This document shows, piece by piece, positions 8,809-17,828 of a DNA stretch of 64,000 nt (its first letter is position 1; every line of letters begins with the position of its first letter). The stretch is taken from positions 639,851-703,850 of the forward strand of contig NZ_WEGI01000002.1 of the NCBI RefSeq assembly GCF_009604425.1, read 5' to 3'. A program made the translations under genes and the position numbers. The notes beneath the pieces were generated by a model. That model was not told the origin of the DNA, searched no databases, and was given only the letters and a program-made list of their open reading frames with translations. Source of the DNA: Nocardia aurantia. Its GTDB lineage: Bacteria > Actinomycetota > Actinomycetes > Mycobacteriales > Mycobacteriaceae.

Positions 8809-9615
8809 TCATGCCATGGTGCCGCCGTCGACCAGCAGCGTGCTGCCGGTCATGTAGGACGACAGCTCGGACGCGCAGAACAGCACCACGCGGGCGATAT
8901 CGTCGGGCGTGCCACCCCGGCCGATCGGGCTGGGCAGCATCAGATCGCTCGGTGTGGCGTCCTCCGGCAGGAAGCCCGCGGCCTGCGCCGCGAGCAGGTT
9001 GCCCTCTGTCGGCACATAGCCCGGCGCGACCCCGAGCACCCGGATACCCATCGGCGCGAGCTCCAGAGCCAGCTCCCGGGTGAGCCCCCGCGCGGCGTGC
9101 TTGGATCCCACATACGCCGCCAATCCCGGTGCGCTACCACGGAATCCGGCGATCGACACGATGTTGACGATCACGCCCCCGCCGGCCATCCGCCGCGCCG
9201 CCTCCCGCGCGCCGAGAAACGTGCCACGAGCGTTCACGGCGAACACCCCGTCCCAGGTCTCGTCGGTCATCTCCAGCAGCGGCACGGCCGGGAAGATCCC
9301 GGCATTGTTCACCCAGACGTTCAGCCCGCCGAACTCGGCCACGGCCCGCTCGGCGGCCGCCGCCACCGACGCCGAATCACTGACGTCCAACGCGACCCCG
9401 ACGGCCCGCACCCCGTAGCGCTCCTCGATCTCCGCCGCGGCGGCACGGGCGAGTTCCTCCTGGATATCACCGATCAGCACCTCCGCGCCGGCCTCGACCA
9501 GCCGGAACGCGATCGCCTTACCCAGACCGCGCCCACCCCCCGTGATCACGGCACGCTGCCCCTGCAACGAAATCAGTTCGGCCAGAGACAATCTCGACGC
9601 ATCGCCCGAGGACAT
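8809..9615 (-). CDS. Short-chain dehydrogenase/reductase
   Basis: A 268-residue classical SDR. The cofactor motif TGGGRGLG is at residues 25-32, NNAG at about 103-106, and the catalytic Ser154, Tyr168 and Lys172 lie in NIVSIAG and YVGSK. Asp50 after the second strand (IGDIQEE) suggests preference for NAD. Such enzymes oxidise or reduce alcohol and ketone groups of lipids, steroids or sugars. The gene is first in a two-gene run with a tetR gene. Its start lies about 40 bp from a triple AGTCCCA/TGGGACT element. Confidence 0.9.
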   Translation of the reverse strand: MSSGDASRLSLAELISLQGQRAVITGGGRGLGKAIAFRLVEAGAEVLIGDIQEELARAAAAEIEERYGVRAVGVALDVSDSASVAAAAERAVAEFGGLNVWVNNAGIFPAVPLLEMTDETWDGVFAVNARGTFLGAREAARRMAGGGVIVNIVSIAGFRGSAPGLAAYVGSKHAARGLTRELALELAPMGIRVLGVAPGYVPTEGNLLAAQAAGFLPEDATPSDLMLPSPIGRGGTPDDIARVVLFCASELSSYMTGSTLLVDGGTMA

Positions 9616-9653
9616 CCGGGCTCCTTCCGGTCATAACCACGTTGATGATTCCA

Positions 9654-9680
9654 AGTCCCACTACTGGGACTCAGTCCCAG
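9654..9680. promoter_or_regulatory. Triple inverted-repeat operator upstream of the SDR-tetR operon
   Basis: AGTCCCA (9654-9660), TGGGACT (9665-9671) and AGTCCCA (9673-9679) alternate in orientation. The core CTGGGACT-C-AGTCCCAG (9664-9680) is a perfect 8-1-8 palindrome. It lies 39-65 bp before the SDR start and is the natural candidate site for the TetR protein encoded in the same operon. Confidence 0.6.
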
Positions 9681-9727
9681 CATAGACCTCCGGTACCGGC
9701 ATGCGCCAGAGATTCACGCGTCGGCCC

Positions 9728-10219
9728 CTACCGCGACTGCCGCCACGCCACGGTGAAGGCCACCGCCGCCACCAGCGGACCCACCACCCGCAGATGATTC
9801 CCCCACGTCCACTCCGTCACGTAGGTCCGCCAATAGTCGGCCGCCGCAACGGATTCCGGATCCATCCCGAGCAGCCGATCGTTGCGCGGCACATGGAAGG
9901 CGCCGGTCGTCACGATCGCCACCAGATAGGCCAGCGCCCCCACCACCAGCAACAGCGCCCCCGGCCGATTCAGATGGAACACCCCGTACACCCCCAGCAC
10001 CAGACCGGTGAGGGCAGTCCCCATCAGCACCACCATGAACCAGAAGGTCGGCGCCTGCTTGTTGATCGAGTTCATCGCGGCGATCCCTTGCCCCGCGGGC
10101 AGATTCCCCAACGCCGACATGACGAAGGCCGAGAAGGCATAGAAGATCCCCGCACACACCCCACTGGTGATCGCGGTATAGAGGGTCAACCCCCGCACGA
10201 ACGCGTTATCGATAGCCAT
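9728..10219 (-). CDS. DUF1772/anthrone oxygenase-like membrane protein
   Basis: About 163 residues with four hydrophobic segments. SGVCAGIFYAFSAFVM near the N-terminus, then 'MNSINKQAP', and a conserved 'DYWRTYVTEWTWGNHLR' stretch near the C-terminus are typical of the DUF1772 family, some members of which are annotated as anthrone oxygenase-like or as integral membrane proteins of unknown function. The ATG at 10219 (MAIDNAFVRG) is preferred because upstream in-frame codons encode an atypical stretch. It is divergent from an AraC-type regulator, which probably controls it. Confidence 0.75.
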   Translation of the reverse strand: MAIDNAFVRGLTLYTAITSGVCAGIFYAFSAFVMSALGNLPAGQGIAAMNSINKQAPTFWFMVVLMGTALTGLVLGVYGVFHLNRPGALLLVVGALAYLVAIVTTGAFHVPRNDRLLGMDPESVAAADYWRTYVTEWTWGNHLRVVGPLVAAVAFTVAWRQSR

Positions 10220-10271
10220 GAACCCATTACAGAGCCCTACGGCGAGACCCTCCATGGCCCGGAATCGCGTC

Positions 10272-10313
10272 CGCATACGCGAGCGTCCACGCCGATGGCC
10301 GCCGACGTATGCG
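10272..10313. promoter_or_regulatory. Spaced inverted repeat between the DUF1772 and araC genes
   Basis: CGCATACG (10272-10279) and CGTATGCG (10306-10313) are perfectly inverted with a 26-bp spacer. They lie in the 113-bp divergent promoter region, a plausible site for the AraC-family protein. Confidence 0.45.
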
Positions 10314-10332
10314 ACGGACTACTGTCTCCGAT

Positions 10333-11271
10333 ATGGACGCCCTGGCCGGACTCCTCGACGGCCCCCGCGCACGAGGAGCATTCCTGCTCCGCTCGATACT
10401 CAACCCACCCTGGTCGATGCGCATCGAGGACGAGGCCCCCGTGACGGTGGTCGCGGTCGTCCGCGGCCACGCCTGGCTGATCCCCGACGCCGCCGGCCCG
10501 ATCCGGCTCGGCAAGGGCGATGTCGCCATCGCCCGCGGCCCCGACCACTACACGGTCGCCGACGACCCCGGCACTCCCCCGACGGTGATCATCCACCCCG
10601 GCCAGATCTGCACCACCACGGACGGCGCCGACCTGTCGCAGGCGATGGACCTGGGCGTCCGCACCTGGGGCAACGACCCGGACGGCGACACGGTCATGCT
10701 CACCGGCACCTACGAAACGGCGGGAGAGATCAGCCGCCGCCTCCTGACCGCTCTCCCGCCGATCCTGGTCCTCCCGGCGGATTCCTGGCAGTCCCACCTG
10801 ATCCCGCTGCTGCGCGAGGAGATAGTCAAGGACGATCCGGGCCAGGAAGCCGTTCTCGACCGCCTCCTGGACCTGCTCCTGATAGCCGTCCTCCGCACCT
10901 GGTTCGCCCACCCCGGCAATCCCGCCCCCGACTGGTACCGGGCCCGGACCGACCCCGTCGCCGGCCCCGCCCTCCGCCTCCTGGAGAACAACCCCGCCCA
11001 CCCCTGGACCATCGAATCCCTGGCCCGCGAGGTGGGTATCTCCCGAGCCGCCCTCGCGCGCCGCTTCACCGCCCGCGTCGGCGAACCCCCCATGACCTAC
11101 CTGACCCACTGGCGGCTCTCCCTCGCCGCGGACCTGCTCCTCGACAATCCGGACACCACCCTGGAATCCATTGCCGCCCGAGTGGGCTACGGCACCCCCT
11201 TCGCACTGAGCACGGCCTTCAAGCGGGTGCGCGGAATGAGCCCCCAGGAATACCGCAGAGCCCATTCCTGA
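10333..11271 (+). CDS. AraC family transcriptional regulator with cupin-type sensor domain
   Basis: About 312 residues. The N-terminal part (residues 1-190) matches the AraC cupin_6-type sensor (PVTVVAVVRGHAWLIPD, KGDVAIARGPDHYTVAD). The C-terminal 100 residues form the double helix-turn-helix, including WTIESLAREVGISRAALARR, 'ESIAARVGYGTPFALSTAFKR' and the final GMSPQEYRR. The ATG giving MDALAGLLDG at 10333 is preferred over an upstream GTG-like start at 10309. It is divergent from the DUF1772 gene, and AraC regulators of this subtype generally activate the neighbouring detoxification or oxygenase gene. Confidence 0.85.
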   Translation: MDALAGLLDGPRARGAFLLRSILNPPWSMRIEDEAPVTVVAVVRGHAWLIPDAAGPIRLGKGDVAIARGPDHYTVADDPGTPPTVIIHPGQICTTTDGADLSQAMDLGVRTWGNDPDGDTVMLTGTYETAGEISRRLLTALPPILVLPADSWQSHLIPLLREEIVKDDPGQEAVLDRLLDLLLIAVLRTWFAHPGNPAPDWYRARTDPVAGPALRLLENNPAHPWTIESLAREVGISRAALARRFTARVGEPPMTYLTHWRLSLAADLLLDNPDTTLESIAARVGYGTPFALSTAFKRVRGMSPQEYRRAHS

Positions 11272-11279
11272 CCGGGCCG

Positions 11280-11347
11280 ATATTTCCCATTTCCGTCCGG
11301 ACCGGTCCGTTCCTGTCCACCGCATGTGAACTTCCATGGGAAAATAT
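11280..11347. promoter_or_regulatory. Nested inverted repeats upstream of the XRE/MmyB regulator gene
   Basis: ATATTTCCCAT (11280-11290) and ATGGGAAAATAT (11336-11347) are inverted with one extra base. Between them lies the perfect 12-bp palindrome CGGACCGGTCCG (11298-11309). The elements fill the 128-bp gap between the araC stop and the XRE start and could be an araC terminator, an autoregulatory operator, or both. Confidence 0.4.
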
Positions 11348-11399
11348 GGCATCCTGACCTGCCCAGCATTTCCTGGACAGATCGATCAGAGGTCATCCC

Positions 11400-12209
11400 A
11401 TGCCCGAGACCGGAATTCCGAGTCGCGCCACCGCCAAAGCGCTCGGACAGGCGATCAAGAAGTTACGGCTGAAGCTGGGCATGTCGCGAAAAGAACTAGC
11501 CGAGAAGATCAATCGCTCGTGGCGGACGGTGGAGGCGGCGGAACTCGGTGCGCGCGTGCCGATCACCACACTGGCCGACATGTTCGAACCGCTGGAGGTC
11601 GCCCCACAGACCAAACGGCATCTGATCAATCTGATGTTCGGCCAGGTCCCGATGACGGACCTCCCGGTCCCGCAACCGCCGGCCCGGCTGATCGGCGTCG
11701 CGCGAACACTACCGTCCCCGGCCCTGGTGGTGACGGCCGCGACCTGGTACGTCGGCTACGCCAACGACGCTGCGCGGCACATGTTCCCGGGCCTGGAGCT
11801 CTACGGAAACCTGGCCGAGTGGTTACTCCTGGACCGCCACGCCCAACTGGTCTTCGACGCCACCGACACCGCCGAAACAGGCTCCGTCGCCTGCTCCGAC
11901 GACACCGGCAGATGGCTCCAGCTCGCCAACATCCTGCTCTCCGGCCTGCAACACCTCGCCGACGGGACGATGCCCGACGAACGACTGCACCAGTTGCAGG
12001 ACCGCCTGCGCCGAGCACCGGAATTCCACCGGCTCTGGAGCAGCACCGAGGGCCCCCTGGAGGCGGTCGCCGGCTCCGAACTGATCATGCGCGACCCGAA
12101 AACCGGTGCGACACAACGCGTCCACGTCACCGTACAGGAATGGGTCTTCCCGTACGTAGCGGGTGAGAACTGGTGGCAGATCTCGTTCACACCCGTCTAC
12201 GACACGTGA
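11400..12209 (+). CDS. XRE family regulator with MmyB-like ligand-binding domain
   Basis: A 269-residue protein. Residues 10-65 form a Cro/C1-type helix-turn-helix (KKLRLKLGMSRKELAEKINR). The rest has the features of the MmyB-like PAS-type ligand-binding domain common in actinobacterial regulators: VVTAATWYVGYANDAARHMFPG, a middle helical part, and the C-terminal EWVFPYVAGENWWQISFTP. Members of this family bind fatty acids or other small hydrophobic ligands. The ATG follows an AGAGGTCATCCC leader. No obvious target is adjacent apart from the convergent MBL-fold gene. Confidence 0.8.
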   Translation: MPETGIPSRATAKALGQAIKKLRLKLGMSRKELAEKINRSWRTVEAAELGARVPITTLADMFEPLEVAPQTKRHLINLMFGQVPMTDLPVPQPPARLIGVARTLPSPALVVTAATWYVGYANDAARHMFPGLELYGNLAEWLLLDRHAQLVFDATDTAETGSVACSDDTGRWLQLANILLSGLQHLADGTMPDERLHQLQDRLRRAPEFHRLWSSTEGPLEAVAGSELIMRDPKTGATQRVHVTVQEWVFPYVAGENWWQISFTPVYDT

Positions 12210-12234
12210 CAACCGAAATAGCTGCCGCACAACC

Positions 12235-13128
12235 CTATTCGGCGGGCAACGGCTCCCAGACCGCCGCCCCGCCGTCGCCCCGGAGACAGTGCCCGAACTG
12301 CACGGCCGCGAAATGACCCCCGAAGGCCAGAAACCCGTTGTCCGCCACCGTGTTCACGATGCGCCGTCGCACATCGATGGCCAGCCGCGGATCGAGATCA
12401 CTGGCCGAGGACAGCTCCGGATACGTCACCTGCAACGGCGTATGCAGAGCGTCCCCGAGCACGACGAGCGTCTCCCCCTCGGATCGCAGCAGATATCCGG
12501 TGTGCCCGACGGTGTGCCCCGGCAGCGTCAACGCCGTGACCCCCGGAAAGATCTCCTCCCCGTCCCGGCACACCGCGACCTGATCCGCGAAGCAGGCCAC
12601 CATCTCCGGCGACGTCCCCTCCCGCGCCGCCAGATCCGGTCGCGCCCACTCGCTTTCGGCCACAGCAACCCGAGCGTGCGCGAACGGAAACCGCCCGTCC
12701 GCCCCCGGCGCCTGCCACAGATACCCGATGTGATCACCGTGCAGATGCGTCAACGCCACCAACTCGACGTCCGAGGGCACGAGCCCCACCGCCCCCAAAC
12801 TCCCGAGCATCGCCCCACCCCGCAACGTCCCGAACGGCGTCTGATACTCCATCGGCCCGAACCCCGCATCGATCAGCATCGACCGCCCCAACCCCCGATG
12901 CGTGACGAGCAACCCGCCCACACTGGCGATCAGATCCCCGCCCGCGTCCAGATACTTGGCATGATCACCCACTGCCCAGAATTCGGGCGTGGTCCCCGGC
13001 AACCACTTCGCCCCGTGCAACGGAGTCAGCCCATCGGGCAGATACCGCACAACCAACTCCCCCACGTCGACGGTACGAATACCGCCCGGTCGGGTCAATC
13101 GGTCGTCGGTGGACACGGAAATACCCAC
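12235..13128 (-). CDS. MBL-fold metallo-hydrolase
   Basis: About 297 residues with the metallo-beta-lactamase signature THLHGDHIG near residues 127-135, further metal ligands in LPGHTVGHTGY, GDALHTP and GGHF, and a closing strand. This is the zinc-hydrolase fold used by lactonases, glyoxalase II-like enzymes and others. GTG at 13128 is chosen because AAAGGA lies 7 bp upstream; an upstream ATG at 13161 lacks a site. The gene lies downstream of the Ser/Thr kinase gene on the same strand but 192 bp away, so it probably has its own promoter. The substrate is unknown; a quorum-signal lactonase-like role is one possibility. Confidence 0.8.
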   Translation of the reverse strand: MGISVSTDDRLTRPGGIRTVDVGELVVRYLPDGLTPLHGAKWLPGTTPEFWAVGDHAKYLDAGGDLIASVGGLLVTHRGLGRSMLIDAGFGPMEYQTPFGTLRGGAMLGSLGAVGLVPSDVELVALTHLHGDHIGYLWQAPGADGRFPFAHARVAVAESEWARPDLAAREGTSPEMVACFADQVAVCRDGEEIFPGVTALTLPGHTVGHTGYLLRSEGETLVVLGDALHTPLQVTYPELSSASDLDPRLAIDVRRRIVNTVADNGFLAFGGHFAAVQFGHCLRGDGGAAVWEPLPAE

Positions 13129-13301
13129 AACGGTGTCCTTTCGGAAAGAAGATATCGCCACGAGCGACCACCACCCCGCCGTCCGCGGAGACCTCGACAG
13201 GCGGACCGATGAACCACCGCCGCCACTTCCAGAATATCGGGAAAACCCGACCCCGAACCGCCCCCGACCTCCTACGAAACAGGGGAGTTGCCATTAGATC
13301 T

Positions 13302-13312
13302 CCTACTGTAGG
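13302..13312. promoter_or_regulatory. Small palindrome between the kinase and MBL genes
   Basis: CCTAC-T-GTAGG is a perfect palindrome within a looser GATCT(T)CCTAC/GTAGG(A)AGATC arrangement directly after the kinase stop codon. It could end the kinase transcript or mark the MBL promoter. Confidence 0.3.
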
Positions 13313-13320
13313 TAGGAAGA

Positions 13321-14754
13321 TCACGCATCATGTCTGTGATGGACGCCGTTGCCGATGATCTCCGCGATCTCGAGTACCCGCCGGTCCGATGACCCGTGCC
13401 GTGCCTCCAGTTGGGCTTTCAGGCGCCGGAACCGGTCCACAGCTTCGCGGGTATGACCAAGCGCGAGCGCGCACTCGGCGAGCCGATGCTGGCAGTGCAT
13501 GACCTGATCGTCGTAGGGACCGCGCCCGGCGGTGAGGTCATCGATGAGAGCACGGTAGAGTTCGGCGGCCTCGGCATGTCCACCGGACTCGAAACGCAAG
13601 CTGGCCAGTTGGATTCTGGCGTCCACTACGTCGGCGTCTCGGGCTCCCAGCAGCGCGATGGTCGTGTGGACGGCAGTATGGAGATGCCGTAGGGCAGGGT
13701 GATACCGAAACTCGCCGGCGAGACGTCGTGCCTTCTCGACAGCGCGATGCAGGTCGCCGCGGACGGAATCGTCCGTCGGTACCGCAGCGTCGGTCGCCGG
13801 TACCGAATGGTCGTGAACCTCTGGCGCGGATTCGGCCACGTCGGCGGCAACCGGAATCCGCACCGGTGCGGCGACCGCCAGGGCGTACATGCGGGCCGGG
13901 CTGTTCTCGTCGTCCGCCAACTCCGCCACATCCAGGGCATGACGGATGAGCACAGCGTGCACGGCCGTGGCCCCCGCCGGTCGGCTTTCCGGTTTCTTCT
14001 CGAGCATGCACATGATCAATCCCGCCATATCCGCCGGAACATCGGGACGCTGGACCCGAATGTCGGGCGCGGGAGCGGACATCTGCCGGGACCACACCTT
14101 GAAGGCATTGGGGCCGGTGACGACACGTGCTCCGGTGAGCAGCTCGTGCAGGACGAGGCCGAGCGCGTACAAATCGGTTTGTGCTGTCACATCCCGGGAT
14201 TCGATCTGCTCGGGCGCCATGAAGGCGGGGGTGCCGATCGTCTGCCCGGTCGAGGTGTAGCGGCTGCCGTCGGCGTCCAGCGCGATGGCCAGCCCGAAGT
14301 CCAGCACCTTGAGCGTTCCGTCGTCGCAGAGCATCAGATTCGACGGCTTGAGGTCACGGTGATAGATGCGGTGCCGGTGGGTGGCCGCCAACACCGCGGC
14401 CGCCTGCGCACCGAGGGCGGCGACGATGCCGATCGGCAACGGCCCACGACGGGCGAGCACATCCTCGAGCGTGCGGCCGTCGACGAATTCCATGACCAGG
14501 TACGGACGGTACGGCTCGCTGTCGGTGAGACCGGCATCGTAGATCTCGGGCGTGCCCGGATGCCGCACGGTGGCCATGAGCTCCGCTTCACGCAGAAAGC
14601 GTTTGGTCCACTCCGGATCCGATTCGAGACTCGCGTGGGCGAATTTCACTGCGACGCGGCGTTTGAGATTGCGATCGAACCCCTCGAAGACCTGCCCCAT
14701 GCCACCGGCGCCGACCTGGCGGATGAGGTCGTAGCGTCCCCCGACGACCTGCAC
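13321..14754 (-). CDS. Cytosolic Ser/Thr protein kinase with C-terminal TPR-like tail
   Basis: A 477-residue Hanks-type kinase. The glycine-rich loop GAGGMGQV is at residues 15-22, the ATP lysine is Lys37 (AVKF), the catalytic loop HRDLKPSN at 132-139 and DFGLA at 152-156, and the activation segment ends in APEQ at 180-183. The kinase domain ends near residue 270. After a linker, the last 130 or so residues form helical TPR-like repeats (HLHTAVHTTIALLG, HAEAAELYRALIDD, HRLAECALALGHTREAVDRF), a protein-interaction module. No transmembrane segment is present, unlike most Pkn proteins. GTG at 14754 has GGAGG 7 bp upstream. It is divergent from the SNF2 helicase gene of the defence operon, with a 203-bp shared promoter region. 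Confidence 0.9.
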   Translation of the reverse strand: MQVVGGRYDLIRQVGAGGMGQVFEGFDRNLKRRVAVKFAHASLESDPEWTKRFLREAELMATVRHPGTPEIYDAGLTDSEPYRPYLVMEFVDGRTLEDVLARRGPLPIGIVAALGAQAAAVLAATHRHRIYHRDLKPSNLMLCDDGTLKVLDFGLAIALDADGSRYTSTGQTIGTPAFMAPEQIESRDVTAQTDLYALGLVLHELLTGARVVTGPNAFKVWSRQMSAPAPDIRVQRPDVPADMAGLIMCMLEKKPESRPAGATAVHAVLIRHALDVAELADDENSPARMYALAVAAPVRIPVAADVAESAPEVHDHSVPATDAAVPTDDSVRGDLHRAVEKARRLAGEFRYHPALRHLHTAVHTTIALLGARDADVVDARIQLASLRFESGGHAEAAELYRALIDDLTAGRGPYDDQVMHCQHRLAECALALGHTREAVDRFRRLKAQLEARHGSSDRRVLEIAEIIGNGVHHRHDA

Positions 14755-14957
14755 CGGATCACCTCCGTGAATCTCGCGCCGCGCACCACCCGCCGGTCCC
14801 GGCCAGGCTGAAGCTCGCGGCGGCCGGTCTCAGTACCATCGCGCCTTCCCCGGTAGACCGTGCCCACCTGCTGTTGATGTGTCATGGAACACCCCATGGC
14901 CTCCGAACGGTACTAAGTTGCTTCTTCAACCGTCAACACAGCCAGGAGCACTCTCGA

Positions 14958-17828
14958 ATGACCTCCGCGCATTCGCGTGCCGACCTCAATGTCGCTCCCG
15001 GCTCGATTGTCGTTATCCGCGACGAAGAATGGCTGGTCACCGCAGCCGAGCAGGGTTCCGACGGGTGGCTGCTGCGGGTGCGGGGACTATCCGAGTTGGT
15101 CGCCGACACCACCGCCACCTTCTACGACAGTCTGGACACGATCACCGTGCAGGACCCGGCCGAGGCCGAGATCGTCGCGGACGGGTCGTCGGGCTATCGG
15201 GATTCCCGGCTATGGCTGGAGGCGCTGCTGCGCAAGACCCCGTTCCCCTACGGCGACCAGACCCTCACCGTCTCCACCCGGATGCTCGCCGATTCGCTCG
15301 GCTACCAGCGGGCCGCGGTGGCGAAAGCGCTCGATCCCCGCCTGATCCGCCCACGCATCCTGCTCGCCGACGCGGTCGGCCTGGGCAAGACGCTCGAGAT
15401 CGGCATGATCCTGTCCGAGCTGGTCCGGCGTGGCCGGGGCGAACGCATCCTCATCGTCACGCCGCGGCACGTCCTCGAACAGATGCAGCACGAACTGTGG
15501 TGCCGCTTCGCACTTCCGTTCGTGCGCCTGGATTCGGCGGGCATTCAGAAGGTGCGCCAGAAGCTGCCGGCCACCCGTAACCCGTTCACCTACTACAAGC
15601 GCGCGATCATCTCGATCGATACCCTCAAAAGCCCCCGCTACAAGGCGCATCTGGAGCGTCAGTACTGGGATGCCGTGGTGATCGACGAGTCCCACAACCT
15701 CACCAACACCGGTACCCAGAACAACGAGCTGGCCCGCGTACTGGCCCCGAACACCGAAGCGCTGATCCTGGCCTCGGCCACCCCGCACAACGGCCGCGAG
15801 GAGTCCTTCGCGGAATTGCTGCGCCTGCTCGACCCGACCGCCGTGGCCGCCGACGGCTCCTTCGAGAAGGCCGACGTGCAATCCCTGCTGATCCGCAGGC
15901 ACCGTCATCACGACGAGGTGGCCGCCGAGGTCGGCAGCGATTGGGCCGAGCGCGCCGAACCCGTCCATCGGCTGGTGCAACCCTCCGACGCGGAGGACGC
16001 GGTGGCCCGCGAACTGGCCCAGGTATGGCTGCATCCGCCCAACGGTTCGTCGCCGTACTCCGGTGAGATCAAGGCACTGTTCCCCTGGACGCTGGCCAAG
16101 GCGTTCCTCTCCTCGCCGGCCGCGCTGCGTGAATCCATCGATCAGCGCCGCGCCAAGCTCACCGGCAGCCCGGCAGCGCGCCTCGAATTATCTTCTCTGA
16201 CAACGCTTTCCGATCTAAACGACAAGGCGTTCACCGAGGCGGCGGGCAAGCAGGCGGCACTGGTCCAGCGACTGACCGAGATCGGCGTCGGCCCGGCGTC
16301 GGACCTGCGCGCGGTCGTCTTCGCTGAACGCATCGCCACCTTGAAGTGGCTCACCGAACTGCTGCCCTCCGCCCTGGGACTGCGGCCGGAGCACGTCGTG
16401 ATGCTGCACGGCGGCCTGTCGGATGTGGAACAGCAGGAGATCGTGGACAGCTTCAAGCTCGCCACCTCCCCGATCCGGGTACTGGTCACCGGTGACGTCG
16501 CCTCCGAGGGCGTGAACCTGCACGCCCAGTGCCACCATCTGATCCACTACGACATCCCGTGGTCCTTGATCCGCATCGAGCAGCGCAACGGCCGCATCGA
16601 CCGCTACGGCCAGCGCCGCCCGCCGGTCATCTCCTCGCTGATCCTGGAACCGTCCGACCCGGCGTTCTCCGGCGACCTACGGGTGCTGTCGCGGCTGCTG
16701 GAAAAGGAGAACCAGGCGCATTCCGCGCTCGGCGACGTCGCCTCCCTGATGGGCCGGCACAGCGTAGGCGAGGAAGAGTCGGCGATCCGAGATGTCCTGG
16801 CCCGCAAGACAACTCTGGACGAACAGGTCCGCAGCATCGAGGAGGTACGCGACGGCGACGACATCGACGCCTTCTTCGCACAGCTTGACCTGCTCGACGA
16901 CGACACCCCCGAGCTGCCCGAACTTCCCCGCCAGAGCCTCTACCCCGACGACGTTACCTTCCTCGACGAGGCGCTGCGCGCCGCCTTCGACGACGTCCCC
17001 CACGCCGAACCCGCCGCGGGCGGCATCGGCTGGACCGTGCACGCCAATCACGGTGTCGCCGAACTGATCCCACCACGCGATCTACGCCGGCGGCTGAACC
17101 AGCTCCCGCAGAACTATCTCGAGCACGGCCGCGTCCTCGAACGCCTGAAGCTGGCCACCACACCCCAGGTCGGCGACGCCCAGCTGCGCGCCGCCAAGCA
17201 GGGCAAGGGCGTCGACAACACCACCTGGCCGGAAGCCCACTTCCTGGGGCCGCTGCACCCGGTGCTCGATTGGGCCAGTGACCGGGCGCTGAGCGCGCTC
17301 GGCCGTAATCAGGTGTTCGCCATCCGTGGTTCACTGGCCGCGCCGACCGTACTGCTGATGGGCACGCTGATGAACCGGCGCGGCCAGCTGGTGTCCCGGG
17401 TGTTCGCCACGGTCACCTTCCCGAGTCCGGCCAACCCCTCGTTCTCGCTGGTGGAAACCCACCAGGACCTCGGATTCCTGCTCACCGACACCGGCCTGCG
17501 CCCCGGCACCCCCAACCCCGGCCTGCTCGAGGACGCCGCCGCCCTGCGTCCCCTGATCCCCCGCGCCGTCGAGCAGGCCGCGCAGGCAATGCGACTGGTT
17601 CTGGATCAGCAGGAGAGTTCGGCCACCGAGCGCCTCGCGGCCTGGCGGGCCCGCGCCGACCGGTGGTATGCCGCCGCCGACCAGCTCGAATTGTTCGGCA
17701 GCCGAAAGTCCAAGGTGGACAAGCTCTCTCACCGCATCGCCGAGGAACAGCGGCTGGCCGAATCCCTCGCCCCCACCCAGCAACTGGTACGTCCGCTGCT
17801 GGTGATCGTCCCGGAAAATGATCGGTGA
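14958..17828 (+). CDS. SNF2-family helicase, DrmD-like (DISARM-related)
   Basis: A 956-residue SF2 ATPase. An N-terminal beta-rich region (residues 10-60) precedes the SNF2 core: Walker A ADAVGLGKTLE near 137-147, Walker B DESH at about 242, motif III SATPH, and the helicase C-terminal lobe with TGDVASEGVNL and QRNGRIDRYGQ at about 510-552. This architecture and length match DrmD, the SNF2-like helicase of class 1 DISARM, and also HepA/RapA-like ATPases. The ATG at 14958 is preferred because AGGAG lies just upstream. The stop overlaps the methyltransferase start by 4 bp (GTGA), so they are translationally coupled. In DISARM this protein acts with the methylase and helicases to block incoming phage DNA. 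Confidence 0.85.
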   Translation: MTSAHSRADLNVAPGSIVVIRDEEWLVTAAEQGSDGWLLRVRGLSELVADTTATFYDSLDTITVQDPAEAEIVADGSSGYRDSRLWLEALLRKTPFPYGDQTLTVSTRMLADSLGYQRAAVAKALDPRLIRPRILLADAVGLGKTLEIGMILSELVRRGRGERILIVTPRHVLEQMQHELWCRFALPFVRLDSAGIQKVRQKLPATRNPFTYYKRAIISIDTLKSPRYKAHLERQYWDAVVIDESHNLTNTGTQNNELARVLAPNTEALILASATPHNGREESFAELLRLLDPTAVAADGSFEKADVQSLLIRRHRHHDEVAAEVGSDWAERAEPVHRLVQPSDAEDAVARELAQVWLHPPNGSSPYSGEIKALFPWTLAKAFLSSPAALRESIDQRRAKLTGSPAARLELSSLTTLSDLNDKAFTEAAGKQAALVQRLTEIGVGPASDLRAVVFAERIATLKWLTELLPSALGLRPEHVVMLHGGLSDVEQQEIVDSFKLATSPIRVLVTGDVASEGVNLHAQCHHLIHYDIPWSLIRIEQRNGRIDRYGQRRPPVISSLILEPSDPAFSGDLRVLSRLLEKENQAHSALGDVASLMGRHSVGEEESAIRDVLARKTTLDEQVRSIEEVRDGDDIDAFFAQLDLLDDDTPELPELPRQSLYPDDVTFLDEALRAAFDDVPHAEPAAGGIGWTVHANHGVAELIPPRDLRRRLNQLPQNYLEHGRVLERLKLATTPQVGDAQLRAAKQGKGVDNTTWPEAHFLGPLHPVLDWASDRALSALGRNQVFAIRGSLAAPTVLLMGTLMNRRGQLVSRVFATVTFPSPANPSFSLVETHQDLGFLLTDTGLRPGTPNPGLLEDAAALRPLIPRAVEQAAQAMRLVLDQQESSATERLAAWRARADRWYAAADQLELFGSRKSKVDKLSHRIAEEQRLAESLAPTQQLVRPLLVIVPENDR

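Noticed and set aside
12965..13292. Small minus-strand frame with AGGAG before its ATG (MATPLFRRRSGAVRGRVFPI)
   Set aside because: Despite the good ribosome binding site, half of it overlaps the MBL gene in another frame and third-position bias is weak. It is kept as a possibility only for the first 50 codons.
12235..15000. A left-hand att duplicate of the tRNA-Val 3' end bounding the island
   Set aside because: No stretch matching the tRNA 3' end was seen on the left side, and no integrase or transposase lies in the window, so a mobile-element boundary cannot be drawn.
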